Assembly: GCA_964562405.1 (NCBI GenBank)
Contig: CAZLTC010000074.1
Coordinates: 1 to 11,465, forward strand
Origin: WJLY01 sp964562405
Lineage (GTDB): Bacteria; Joyebacterota; Joyebacteria; Joyebacterales; Joyebacteraceae
Length of the DNA stretch: 11,465 nucleotides
Direction of reading: 5' to 3'
The notes under the pieces were generated by a model. The model had not been told where the DNA came from, searched no databases, and worked only from the letters and a program-made list of their open reading frames with translations. The position numbers and the translations under genes were made by a program. Shown here piece after piece: positions 1 through 7,168 of this stretch. Position 1 is the stretch's first letter. Each line of letters starts with the position of its first letter.

Positions 1-368
1 CGTGGCGACGCATCCCGGTAGAAGACGTCGAATGCCGCGCCGTGGACGTGGAAGATCATGGGGAGACCGAACGCGCGCGTGATCCGCGCTACGCTGGTCT
101 TCCTCATGAAGCTCGCATGTGACGCCACGTGCATGTGCACCAGACCCCGCCGATTCCTGAAGCAGAAGCCCACGACCCTCATGAACCCGGTCATGGCCAC
201 GATAGCCTTGAGGGCCTTCGGCCCGTCGGCGTGAGTCGGGATGTACCGCACGTCGGGTGAGCCGGGCGGGAGCGCGGCGATCAGAGTATTGACCACGGCA
301 GCCACGCCGCCGCGGACGCTCCGCGCTGGACCTACCATGACGACGTGTTCTGCGGGCTTCCTGGTCAT
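1..368 (-). CDS. Glycosyltransferase family 4, N-terminal part (cut by window edge)
   Basis: Likely a cytoplasmic GT4 (GT-B fold) enzyme that moves a sugar from an activated donor to a growing surface glycan. Only the first ~122 residues are in the window; the C-terminal donor-binding domain lies beyond base 1. Visible are an opening beta strand and glycine loop (VMVGPARSVRGGVA, residues 10-23), the usual acceptor-side N-terminal pattern of GT4, then VHMHVASHASF (77-87) and IFHVHGAAFD (105-114), matching the family's histidine-containing 'HxH' strand ends. ATG at 368 is the only in-frame start after the preceding gene's stop. A CGGAGGGG stretch lies upstream at a rather long spacing, and CGGGGA is closer. 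It follows the CapK-like gene after 40 nt, so it is probably in the same operon. The substrate cannot be told. Family assignment is fairly safe, exact role is not. Confidence 0.8.
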   Translation of the reverse strand, partial: MTRKPAEHVVMVGPARSVRGGVAAVVNTLIAALPPGSPDVRYIPTHADGPKALKAIVAMTGFMRVVGFCFRNRRGLVHMHVASHASFMRKTSVARITRAFGLPMIFHVHGAAFDVFYRDASP

Positions 369-408
369 CGAGTCCCCGTGCCCCTCCGGAGTGATCTTCC
401 GGTCTCTT

Positions 409-1818
409 TCATGCGCGGTCAGGTTGACGGTCCTCGCGCACGACGAATCTGGTCTTCCCGGTCGAGGTCTTCCTGATGTCCGTGCAATGCTCCACCTCGA
501 CCTCCATCTCCCCACCGAACACCTTACCCAGCCGGTCCCGGAGCACTTCGCTCACAGACCGCACGACGTCTTCGTCCGCATCGACGCGGACGACAACCTT
601 CCGGTCGCTGACCTGGGCTATCTGGGAACGCCGCACGCCGTCCAGGTCCTTAAGCACCAGCGTCAGCGCTGCCGGCGCTACCCTGTGACCTGACGGTGTC
701 TCTATCCAGTCGCCTTCTCTCGCCACCACGGGCTTCATGATGGGCAGCGTTCGCCCGCACCGGCAGCTCTCGTCGGGGTAGAACTCGAGCACGTCACCCA
801 ACTGGAAGCGGATCAGCGGCATGACCCTGTTCAGCAAAGTCGTTATGGTCGTAGGTCGCGTCGCCACGAGCCTGCCGAACTGCCCCTCCGCATAAGCGTC
901 CACGAGCGACAGATGAAGACTCCCCTGCTCGCACTCGGCGGCCGAGATCAGTCGCTCGGCACATCCGTAGAGGCCGAAGACAGGTGCCCCGAACACGCGC
1001 GTTATGAGCGCCCTCTGATGGTCGAACATCGCTTCGCTCGAGTACCACACCGCCTTAGGACTCCAGCGCAGGGTGCGTCCTGACTCCAGGCAGAAGGCGG
1101 ATAGTATCTCGAGTGAAGACGGGTAGCCCATGATGTACTCAGGACGCCTGGCCTCCAGGAGGTCGAGATACTGCTGAGCCGACCTCGAGGTCAGATGCCA
1201 GGTCGAGAGGTAGATTCTCCTGTCGACCCAGGATATCCTCCAGGGCCTGTCGGGGTCGGTATCGTCCAAAGGCACGACACGGTCCCCAACCAACCTGACG
1301 ATCCAATCGCCCCGCTCGTAGCCCGTCCAGACGTTGCGCCTCCACCAGAGTGCGTCTCCACGCATCAGGGTTTCGTCGCTCATCGGCGTCGTGAACGGTG
1401 TGCCGGTCGTTCCCGATGTCTTGGTCGCCACGATCCTGGACGTGCCGGGGTCACTGCTGACGAAGGCCGCGCGATCCGCAGCGACCTCGTCCTTGGCGAC
1501 TATCGGGAACTCGGTGAGCAGAGAGAGGACGCTCACAGCGGGATCGCTCAACTCATTCAGCAGACGTCCGTAGGACTCGTACCTGGGCACGGTCCGTACA
1601 ACGTGCGTAAGCATCTCTCGCAGGTGATCCTCGACGTACCTGACCTGCTGCTCCCTCGGGAGCGTCTCCGTGAAGGCGATCTCCTCCAGGTACCGGTGCC
1701 ATGCCGCCTTTCGCGCCAGGTTCCTGATACCGTAGAGATTGACGGCAAGGGTCTGCCCCCACCTGGGGAGAGACTCGTAGACGGTACCGAGCCCGTGCGA
1801 AACCGCATCACTGGTCAT
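409..1818 (-). CDS. CapK/PaaK-like adenylate-forming ligase (phenylacetate-CoA ligase family)
   Basis: A 469-residue member of the ANL adenylating superfamily, of the type often called CapK or phenylacetate-CoA ligase-like in polysaccharide clusters. Such enzymes activate a carboxylic acid as acyl-AMP and pass it to CoA or another acceptor. Visible motifs: phosphate-binding loop TSGTTGTP (134-141), YGCAE (284-288) at the aromatic/acidic A5-like position, RFQLGD (337-342), the CRCGR cysteine motif typical of this subfamily (352-356), REGDW (367-371) where the ribose-binding GRxDD motif normally lies, and a C-terminal STGKTR (452-457) carrying the likely catalytic lysine. Length is near the usual 430-470. 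The ATG overlaps the CapA stop by 4 bp (ATGA). Since the neighbours are glycosyltransferases and not phenylacetate catabolism genes, I infer acylation or amino-acylation of a surface glycan rather than aromatic degradation. No carrier protein or acyltransferase is visible in the window. Confidence 0.88.
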   Translation of the reverse strand: MTSDAVSHGLGTVYESLPRWGQTLAVNLYGIRNLARKAAWHRYLEEIAFTETLPREQQVRYVEDHLREMLTHVVRTVPRYESYGRLLNELSDPAVSVLSLLTEFPIVAKDEVAADRAAFVSSDPGTSRIVATKTSGTTGTPFTTPMSDETLMRGDALWWRRNVWTGYERGDWIVRLVGDRVVPLDDTDPDRPWRISWVDRRIYLSTWHLTSRSAQQYLDLLEARRPEYIMGYPSSLEILSAFCLESGRTLRWSPKAVWYSSEAMFDHQRALITRVFGAPVFGLYGCAERLISAAECEQGSLHLSLVDAYAEGQFGRLVATRPTTITTLLNRVMPLIRFQLGDVLEFYPDESCRCGRTLPIMKPVVAREGDWIETPSGHRVAPAALTLVLKDLDGVRRSQIAQVSDRKVVVRVDADEDVVRSVSEVLRDRLGKVFGGEMEVEVEHCTDIRKTSTGKTRFVVREDRQPDRA

Positions 1819-2945
1819 CGTGTCCCCCGGCGCAGCTTCGATGCGATGAACCCGAGCAGTAGCCGGACGTGCCTCGGACGGATGTGGGCGATCTCCTCCA
1901 GAAGGAACCCGGGACCTGCGTCCCCGGCCAGTTTCCGAAGCACCTTGAGTTTGTGTGCGACCAGGCGCTCGCCCGCGCGGTCCCAGACCTCTCTGCTGCC
2001 GGTCTCGATCCCGGTCGAGAGGTCCGACAGCAATCGCGCTATCCGCTCTTTCTCCGCGCCCCGTGCGAGAGCGCCTATCCCCTGTTCGCTCAAGAAGGTC
2101 GGTACGACATCGAACGACGACACTCCGTCCTTGTCGAGCACCGCTTCAACGAGGCACCCCGCTCTCAGGTCCCAGGGATCGAAACCGTGCTGTACGCGCC
2201 CCGCGTATATGTCAAAGATGAAGTTGCCCATGCTGTAGGCAACGTGCGACGCCCCGAGGGCCTCGACACCCTGCACGACGTGCGGGTGGTGACCGAGGAT
2301 GAGATCGGCTCCCTCCTCGACGATCTGTGCCGCGAGCTTGCGATCCTGTGGCATTGGGTAGTTGGACATCTCGATGCCCCAGTGAAGGGAAACGACCTTC
2401 ACATCGGCCTCCCTGATGCGGCGGAGAGACTCACGCACGTTCTCCAACCGCAGCGGCGCCGTGCCCGGCGTGTCCTTTCCGGCCGACCATCGCTGCGGCG
2501 GTGTGAAGGCCACGAAGCCGACCCTCACTCCCTTGCGGTCCAGAACCTCTCCGTCAAGAGCCTCGTCCAGATTGCGGCCCCCGCCCACCACCGCGACCCC
2601 GCGCTCACGCAGCTGATCGATGGTCTCGGTCAGACCCGTGGCGCCCCAGTCCATCATGTGGTTGGTCGCGATCGCCACGACGTCGATGCCCGCGAGGAGA
2701 AAACGACGTAAGGACTCGGGGCTTCCCCTGAAGTCGGGGCTCACGCCCGGCTTGTCCGGCTCGGTGACCGTCAGAGGAATCGGCATCTCGAGGTTGGCGA
2801 ACGCGATGTCGGCCTCTGAGAGATAGGAAGCCGTCGCCGCCCATTCCGGATCGGAGTCGGATTCGAGGACGCGAGCGGCCGTTCCTATGAGCGCGGCGTC
2901 ACCGACAGCCCTCAGGAGCACGCCGGGGCGCTGCTCGTCATCCAT
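1815..2945 (-). CDS. CapA family protein (PGA_cap, metallophosphoesterase-like)
   Basis: A 376-residue protein of the CapA/PgsA family, known from poly-gamma-glutamate capsule loci and structurally related to calcineurin-like phosphoesterases. Motifs in order: VGD (14-16), NLE (51-53), TNHMMDWG (94-101), LHWG (187-190), GHHPHVVQG (218-226) and YSMGNF (237-242); the Asp, Asn and His residues fit a metal site. The reading frame stays open for 48 more codons upstream, but these lie inside the upstream gene and are rich in Arg, Ser and Cys, so ATG 2945 is chosen. That start overlaps the upstream stop by 8 bp. Unlike classical CapA of Bacillus loci, this start gives no signal peptide or N-terminal membrane segment, so the protein is probably cytoplasmic. 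No capB/capC-like synthase is nearby, so a polyglutamate role is doubtful. The reaction is unknown. Confidence 0.9.
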   Translation of the reverse strand: MDDEQRPGVLLRAVGDAALIGTAARVLESDSDPEWAATASYLSEADIAFANLEMPIPLTVTEPDKPGVSPDFRGSPESLRRFLLAGIDVVAIATNHMMDWGATGLTETIDQLRERGVAVVGGGRNLDEALDGEVLDRKGVRVGFVAFTPPQRWSAGKDTPGTAPLRLENVRESLRRIREADVKVVSLHWGIEMSNYPMPQDRKLAAQIVEEGADLILGHHPHVVQGVEALGASHVAYSMGNFIFDIYAGRVQHGFDPWDLRAGCLVEAVLDKDGVSSFDVVPTFLSEQGIGALARGAEKERIARLLSDLSTGIETGSREVWDRAGERLVAHKLKVLRKLAGDAGPGFLLEEIAHIRPRHVRLLLGFIASKLRRGTR

Positions 2946-4197
2946 GACGACTCCCCCGAAACGCCTCGCACATCTCCTCGTAGTACTTCTCGATGGCATC
3001 GGTGACCCCGTCCCACGAGTAGTGCGACAGCACGTGGTCACGATACCGCTTGGTACCCACTTCCTCACGCCTCCACTGCAGCCAGGCATCGATCGCGTCA
3101 GCGATGGCCTCGGGGGACATGTCGCGTGTCAGCAGCCTCGAGTCGATGCGCCCCAGGATCTCAGGCGTCGCTCCTGCCGGCGTTCCCACAACCGGCAAGT
3201 TGGCCGACAAGGCTTCCACGGTCGAGATCCCGAATCCCTCGAGTGCCTCGGTCGGCAGCACGAACAGATCGGCCGCCTGGTAGTAATTCACCAGGACCTC
3301 ATCCTGCACGTGCCCGGCCAACGTGACCACTTCGGAGATCCCCAACTTCACCGCCAGCGACTCGAGCACGGGCATCAACGGTCCACTTCCGCAGACCACC
3401 AACCTGATGTCGTCGGCTTCCGGAGACCGCCTCGCCCTGACGAGCGCCACGGCTTTCAACAGGTTCTCAAGCCCCATCCGCGGCACGAGTTTGCGAACGG
3501 TCAGAAGATGGGTCGCACGAGTGTCCATCCCCAGCTCGGCCCTGAGAGCGCTCTTGTCCTGAACCGGAGCGAACCTTTCCGTGTCGACTCCACTTGGGAT
3601 GATCCTGATACGGCCGGGATCAACCTCTGGGAAGTACGTCTGGATGTTCTTCCTGGTGTACTCCGACAGCACGAGAATGCCCTGAGCGTGATCGAGCACC
3701 TCGGCCTCGAACCACCGCTGCCAGCGTTCGAGCGGTGGCTCGGACAGCCGCAGTGCGGCCCTCTTGAACGGCGACGCCTCGGCCCTGATCCGCCATCTGG
3801 TGTTGAAGCGGAACTCGAGGAACACGGGCGCGTGGTAAGTGGGAACCTGGCAGACGGAACGGCCCAGGGCGCTCCGGGCTATCTTCAGGCCCAGGTGCGC
3901 GTCGTGGATCCCGAGGATGTCCACGGGCTCCTTCGCCTCGATCTCCCGGAACAACGAGTAGCACTTGTTCACGTGCTGCAGGGTGCTGTATATCGGGTTC
4001 ACACGTCTGTATGTATACCGATGCACCCCGATGCCGTCGAACCGGGAGTACCCTCTGTCCTTCTCCGATAGAGCCCTGGCAATGACGTCGACACTGTGCC
4101 CCTTGGCCGCGAGCCGACGCCCGAGCTCGTATATGTACGAGTACGTACCTCCGATGTGATCGGGGTACATTCCTCGGTGAACCCAGACTATGTGCAT
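2938..4197 (-). CDS. Glycosyltransferase family 4
   Basis: A full-length GT-B/GT4 transferase of 419 residues, probably working at the inner face of the membrane on a lipid-linked glycan. The N-terminal domain has the glycine loop in HIGGTYSYIYELGRRL (14-29) and YHAP (121-124). The C-terminal domain has PSGVD (201-205), a TVRKLVPRMG strand-loop (233-242) with Met where many relatives have the donor-binding Lys, VVCGSGP (267-273), and the EX7E pair E320/E328 in ALEGFGISTVEAL. An upstream extension to about 4554 is open but lies within the preceding membrane-protein gene; ATG 4197 begins directly with the conserved first strand. It overlaps the upstream stop by 10 bp and its own stop overlaps capA by 8 bp. 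Among its first 65 codons are nine Arg codons and none is CGC, unlike the radical SAM gene. The donor sugar cannot be inferred. Confidence 0.92.
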   Translation of the reverse strand: MHIVWVHRGMYPDHIGGTYSYIYELGRRLAAKGHSVDVIARALSEKDRGYSRFDGIGVHRYTYRRVNPIYSTLQHVNKCYSLFREIEAKEPVDILGIHDAHLGLKIARSALGRSVCQVPTYHAPVFLEFRFNTRWRIRAEASPFKRAALRLSEPPLERWQRWFEAEVLDHAQGILVLSEYTRKNIQTYFPEVDPGRIRIIPSGVDTERFAPVQDKSALRAELGMDTRATHLLTVRKLVPRMGLENLLKAVALVRARRSPEADDIRLVVCGSGPLMPVLESLAVKLGISEVVTLAGHVQDEVLVNYYQAADLFVLPTEALEGFGISTVEALSANLPVVGTPAGATPEILGRIDSRLLTRDMSPEAIADAIDAWLQWRREEVGTKRYRDHVLSHYSWDGVTDAIEKYYEEMCEAFRGSRHG

Positions 4198-5558
4198 GTC
4201 GGTGCTCGATCCAGATCCTTGGGCCATCGGCCGCGCAACAGACCGGGAATGGCCTCCAAGCCAGCGAGGTAGACGAGAATGCTCACGAAAATGAAGGGAA
4301 GTACGACCCTTCCGACAACATAGAAGCCGCCGAACACGACGAAGAAGTGCGCGTAGATCGCCGCGGAGATCCAGAAGGTGGCTCGGTCCCTGCGATAGAG
4401 CGCGAACATCCCTAGGAACCAGAGAGGCAGCATGAGGAACCCGACCGGTCGCAATGCGTGGGAGAGCCTCTCGGGAACAAGATCGCCGTGGGTGTACAGG
4501 GTCGGGGAGATCATTATGCCTATTCGGTACACCCAGTTCCGCAGGAACAGCCACGGGTGCTGCGTCACGAACCGCTTCGCCTCTGCCTTGAGAGTCTCTT
4601 CGTAGAGGGAATTGGGACGCTCTCCCTGTTCGACCATGTTGTAGTTCTCAAGTTCCTTGTTCAGGCGTCTCCCGAACTCCCACACGCCCTCGTCCGTGTA
4701 GTCCACGTTGTATGGGTTCGGGAACTGGCCGACGCCGGCGAAGAAGCTGTGCCAGAACGTCGAGCGCGTCGGCCGGGCACTGCCCGTGGCCTCATACCTG
4801 TACGCAGAGACAAGCGCCAGCACGACCACGACCGGCGCGATGAAGGCCGCCGTCCGCTTCGCGACGACCCACCAGCTGAGACGACGGCGCCGCCACAGGT
4901 ACGCGAGAGCCGGCACCATGAAGAACGGGAGCAGCAGCGTGAGATTCCGGAACCAGAAGGGGATCGCCGTCATCAGGCCGGCCAGGATACACCAGCCGAT
5001 GCCCTTGTGTTTCTTGACCATGAGGAGAGCAACGATGAAGACGGCCAGCACGGCGAACTGCGGCCAGAAGTCGTATCCCATCATGAGGGTCCGCTTGATG
5101 GTTGCTACGTTGACGACCATGACCAGAGAGGTCGCGAGGGCCAGGCCCCGGTTCATCTGGGCTAGTGCCACGAAGAGCAGCGATATGAGCACCGAGTCCA
5201 GGATGATCTGCAGCAGCAGATAGGGAACGAAGTTGTGAACGGGGAAGACCTTCCAGAGAGCCCCGAGCAGCACCGCAGGACCGGGAAGGAACTCGACGAG
5301 AGGCTGTCGTCCCTCGGGCTCGTAGAATCTGAGGTAGTCACCCGATGTGTTGTCCTTGAGGCGTGCGATCTCCTCGATCTCCTGGTCGTGATACGTGAGC
5401 CCGTCCCCCATGGCCAGACCGATCGCCGTCGAGCCATAGACGCGTGCCGAGCCGTGCCTGAGATCGTCGAAGACGGTAGCCAGCAGCAGCACCCTCACGA
5501 GCGCGGCCAGAACGAAGATGACGAGAGCTACCGTGCGGGTTCTTTGCAGTAGCGACAA
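4188..5558 (-). CDS. Multi-pass membrane glycosyltransferase, GT-C type
   Basis: A ~456-residue integral membrane protein with about ten hydrophobic segments, among them approx. 8-28, 112-133, 138-153, 165-181, 188-203, 207-221, 233-251, 371-387, 396-413 and 416-434. The layout resembles GT39/ArnT-like GT-C enzymes, which use polyprenyl-phosphate sugars on the outer side of the membrane. It has an acidic pair just after the first helix (FDD, 30-32) and a long outward loop at about 255-340 with GQFPNPYNVDY (277-287). Sequence identity to a named family is not certain, so this is a fold-level call. Start: the frame opens at a TTG at 5606, but the TTG at 5558 is preceded at 7 nt by a very strong GGGGAGGTGG, so I take 5558. 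It follows gtrA by 88 nt and overlaps the GT4 gene by 10 bp. With the GT2 and GtrA genes it forms a Gtr-like trio. Confidence 0.8.
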   Translation of the reverse strand: MSLLQRTRTVALVIFVLAALVRVLLLATVFDDLRHGSARVYGSTAIGLAMGDGLTYHDQEIEEIARLKDNTSGDYLRFYEPEGRQPLVEFLPGPAVLLGALWKVFPVHNFVPYLLLQIILDSVLISLLFVALAQMNRGLALATSLVMVVNVATIKRTLMMGYDFWPQFAVLAVFIVALLMVKKHKGIGWCILAGLMTAIPFWFRNLTLLLPFFMVPALAYLWRRRRLSWWVVAKRTAAFIAPVVVVLALVSAYRYEATGSARPTRSTFWHSFFAGVGQFPNPYNVDYTDEGVWEFGRRLNKELENYNMVEQGERPNSLYEETLKAEAKRFVTQHPWLFLRNWVYRIGIMISPTLYTHGDLVPERLSHALRPVGFLMLPLWFLGMFALYRRDRATFWISAAIYAHFFVVFGGFYVVGRVVLPFIFVSILVYLAGLEAIPGLLRGRWPKDLDRAPTCT

Positions 5559-5565
5559 GATCGAG

Positions 5566-5575
5566 CCACCTCCCC
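5566..5575 (-). promoter_or_regulatory. Strong ribosome binding site of the GT-C gene
   Basis: Minus-strand GGGGAGGTGG ends 7 nt before TTG 5558. It is the best Shine-Dalgarno match in the polysaccharide region and sets the start of the GT-C gene at a TTG rather than at the upstream TTG 5606. Confidence 0.7.
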
Positions 5576-5646
5576 GAGCCCCGGTGGACGCGTGACGCGC
5601 GATCAAACAACTGCGTCTCTCCCGCTTGCCTCAGGATCACGCGCGG

Positions 5647-6084
5647 CTACCGGAACACCCAGCGTTTACAGAGAAGATAGTTGACGATCGTGATGAATCC
5701 CATCACCACGAACCAGGTAGGGCTTGCCGGGAACGACATGATGTCCACGAACAGCCCGATCAGACCAGAGCTGACCACGGCCAGGATCGCTTGCAGGACA
5801 AAGAAACGAGTGACCTGACCCGGGATCGAACCAGTGCTTCGAAACGTGAAGCGACGGTTCCAGATGAAACTCCAGACCGTGCCGGCAGCGTAGCTTGCGA
5901 CCTGGCTGACCGTGGCCTTGTACTCGAAGGACCCGGAAACGGCCACAAGCACCCGAAAGACCGAGAAGCTCACCGCGAAGTTGCTCAAGCCGACCAGAAC
6001 GAACCGCAGGAAGGTCCCGTCGAACTCCCCTATCAGCGGCAGGCGTCTGCCGAGAACCCGCGGGCTGGTTCGGAGAGGATTCAC
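5647..6084 (-). CDS. GtrA family membrane protein
   Basis: A 145-residue protein with four predicted membrane segments (about 26-48, 58-76, 92-114, 123-138), the size and shape of the GtrA/GtcA family. These proteins are thought to move polyprenyl-phosphate-linked sugars across the cytoplasmic membrane. Family-typical features are FLRFVLVGLSN at the start of helix 1, WNRRFTFR after helix 2 (75-82) and the closing KRWVF after helix 4. The frame is open up to 6225, but that extension lies in the upstream gene. The GTG at 6084 overlaps the GT2 stop as GTGA, a 4-bp overlap that argues for coupled translation. The neighbouring GT2 enzyme with C-terminal helices would supply its substrate. Family call is confident; the transported sugar is unknown. 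Confidence 0.9.
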   Translation of the reverse strand: MNPLRTSPRVLGRRLPLIGEFDGTFLRFVLVGLSNFAVSFSVFRVLVAVSGSFEYKATVSQVASYAAGTVWSFIWNRRFTFRSTGSIPGQVTRFFVLQAILAVVSSGLIGLFVDIMSFPASPTWFVVMGFITIVNYLLCKRWVFR

Positions 6085-7031
6085 AGGCCCGATCGTTCCT
6101 TGACAATGAATCTCGGCCGATTCTTCACGGTTTCGAGAATGTTGCCGACGTACGAGCCTATGATCCCGACCAGTATGAAGAGAATGCCGAACATGAAGGA
6201 TACGACGGCGAGAGTCGACGCCCACCCGGGCACGACGTTCCCTCGCACGTAGCTGATCACGATGTAGACCAACTCGACGAACGCTAGACCGCTGGTGACA
6301 AGCCCCAACCAGATGCCCAGCCTGAGAGGTACGAGAGAGAACGAGAGCATCGAGGACATCGCGAACCGGAGCATCTTCCGCAGGCTGTACTTCGTGGTCC
6401 CCGAATGCCTGGACTGCGCCTGATACGGAACCGTCACCCTCCGAAAACCCACCCAGTAAGCGATGCCACGGAGGAACAGGGCCGCGTCACGCATCTCGAG
6501 GACCGAGTCCACGACCTGCCGATCCATGAGGCGGAAGTCCGACGTCCCCTCGGCCATGGGCAATCCAGACAGGAATGAGAACATCCTGTAGAACCAACGT
6601 GAGGTCGTCTTCTTGAAGAACGACACGTCCTCGCTCTCCATACGGCGCGTCTCGACGACGTGGTTGCCGCTGGTCCACTGTCTGAACAGCTCGGGTAGCA
6701 TGGATGGGGGGTGCTGAAGGTCGCCGTCCATGGTGATCACGGCTTCGCCCGAGGCGTGGTTGAGGCCGGCGAATATCGCGTTCTGATGGCCGAAGTTCCG
6801 GGACAGAGACAGCCCCTTTATCCGCTCATCCTCGGCGCCGGCCTGACGCACGAGCGACCAGGTTCCGTCCGTGCTTCCATCGTCGACGAACACGATCTCA
6901 TATGGGACACCGATCGGCTGGACCGCGCGGCGAATCTCCTCGATGAGCAGGACGACGTTCCCCTCCTCGTTACAGAGGGGAACCACAATGCTCAGGGTCG
7001 GGCCTGACTCTTCTCGCGAGAGACTGCTCAA
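6081..7031 (-). CDS. GtrB/DPM1-like glycosyltransferase family 2 with C-terminal membrane helices
   Basis: A ~316-residue GT-A enzyme expected to transfer a sugar from a nucleotide donor to undecaprenyl phosphate on the cytoplasmic side. Motifs: VPLCNEE (17-23), VDDGSTDGT (49-57), MDGDLQHPP (101-109, the DXD-type metal site in the DGDLQ form typical of DPM1/GtrB/ArnC), EGTSDFRLMD (161-170) and SRHSGTTKYS (207-216). Two hydrophobic segments follow at about 234-262 and 272-297, as in GtrB. Start choice: ATG at 7082 and GTG at 7100 extend the frame but lack a Shine-Dalgarno. TTG 7031 has CGGAGG 9 nt upstream and leaves a short lead before the first strand, so I prefer it, with moderate certainty. 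The stop overlaps gtrA by 4 bp. The bactoprenol-sugar role rests on family and neighbours; the sugar is unknown. Confidence 0.9.
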   Translation of the reverse strand: MSSLSREESGPTLSIVVPLCNEEGNVVLLIEEIRRAVQPIGVPYEIVFVDDGSTDGTWSLVRQAGAEDERIKGLSLSRNFGHQNAIFAGLNHASGEAVITMDGDLQHPPSMLPELFRQWTSGNHVVETRRMESEDVSFFKKTTSRWFYRMFSFLSGLPMAEGTSDFRLMDRQVVDSVLEMRDAALFLRGIAYWVGFRRVTVPYQAQSRHSGTTKYSLRKMLRFAMSSMLSFSLVPLRLGIWLGLVTSGLAFVELVYIVISYVRGNVVPGWASTLAVVSFMFGILFILVGIIGSYVGNILETVKNRPRFIVKERSGL

Positions 7032-7168
7032 CGTCTTGAACCTCCGAACCGACACGCCGTACGCACGGAAACTCCCAGACATCGAGTAACAACCAACCAC
7101 ACAACCACTTCCGCGGCCAGTCTGCCAGACTCACCACGACCAGACAAGCGGCTTCTACCGACCACGCG
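7032..7168 (-). other. Gap between the oxidoreductase and GT2 genes
   Basis: This 137-bp stretch contains no convincing gene or promoter. Two things stand out: a short dyad AGTCTG-C-CAGACT at 7121-7133, and a tract of only A and C on the plus strand (G and T on the minus strand) at about 7088-7108, just before the possible ATG start of the GT2 gene. No hairpin with a T-run is present, so transcription may continue from the oxidoreductase gene. Confidence 0.4.
7041..7046 (-). promoter_or_regulatory. Ribosome binding site supporting TTG start of the GT2 gene
   Basis: Minus-strand CGGAGG lies 9 nt before TTG 7031. The competing ATG at 7082 is preceded by a G/T-rich stretch with no purine-rich site. 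This favours the shorter protein but does not prove it. Confidence 0.45.

Noticed and set aside
2887..4071. 394-codon open frame on the plus strand
   Set aside because: It is antisense to the GT4 and CapA genes, with low-complexity Arg/His/Pro-rich translation and no recognisable motif.
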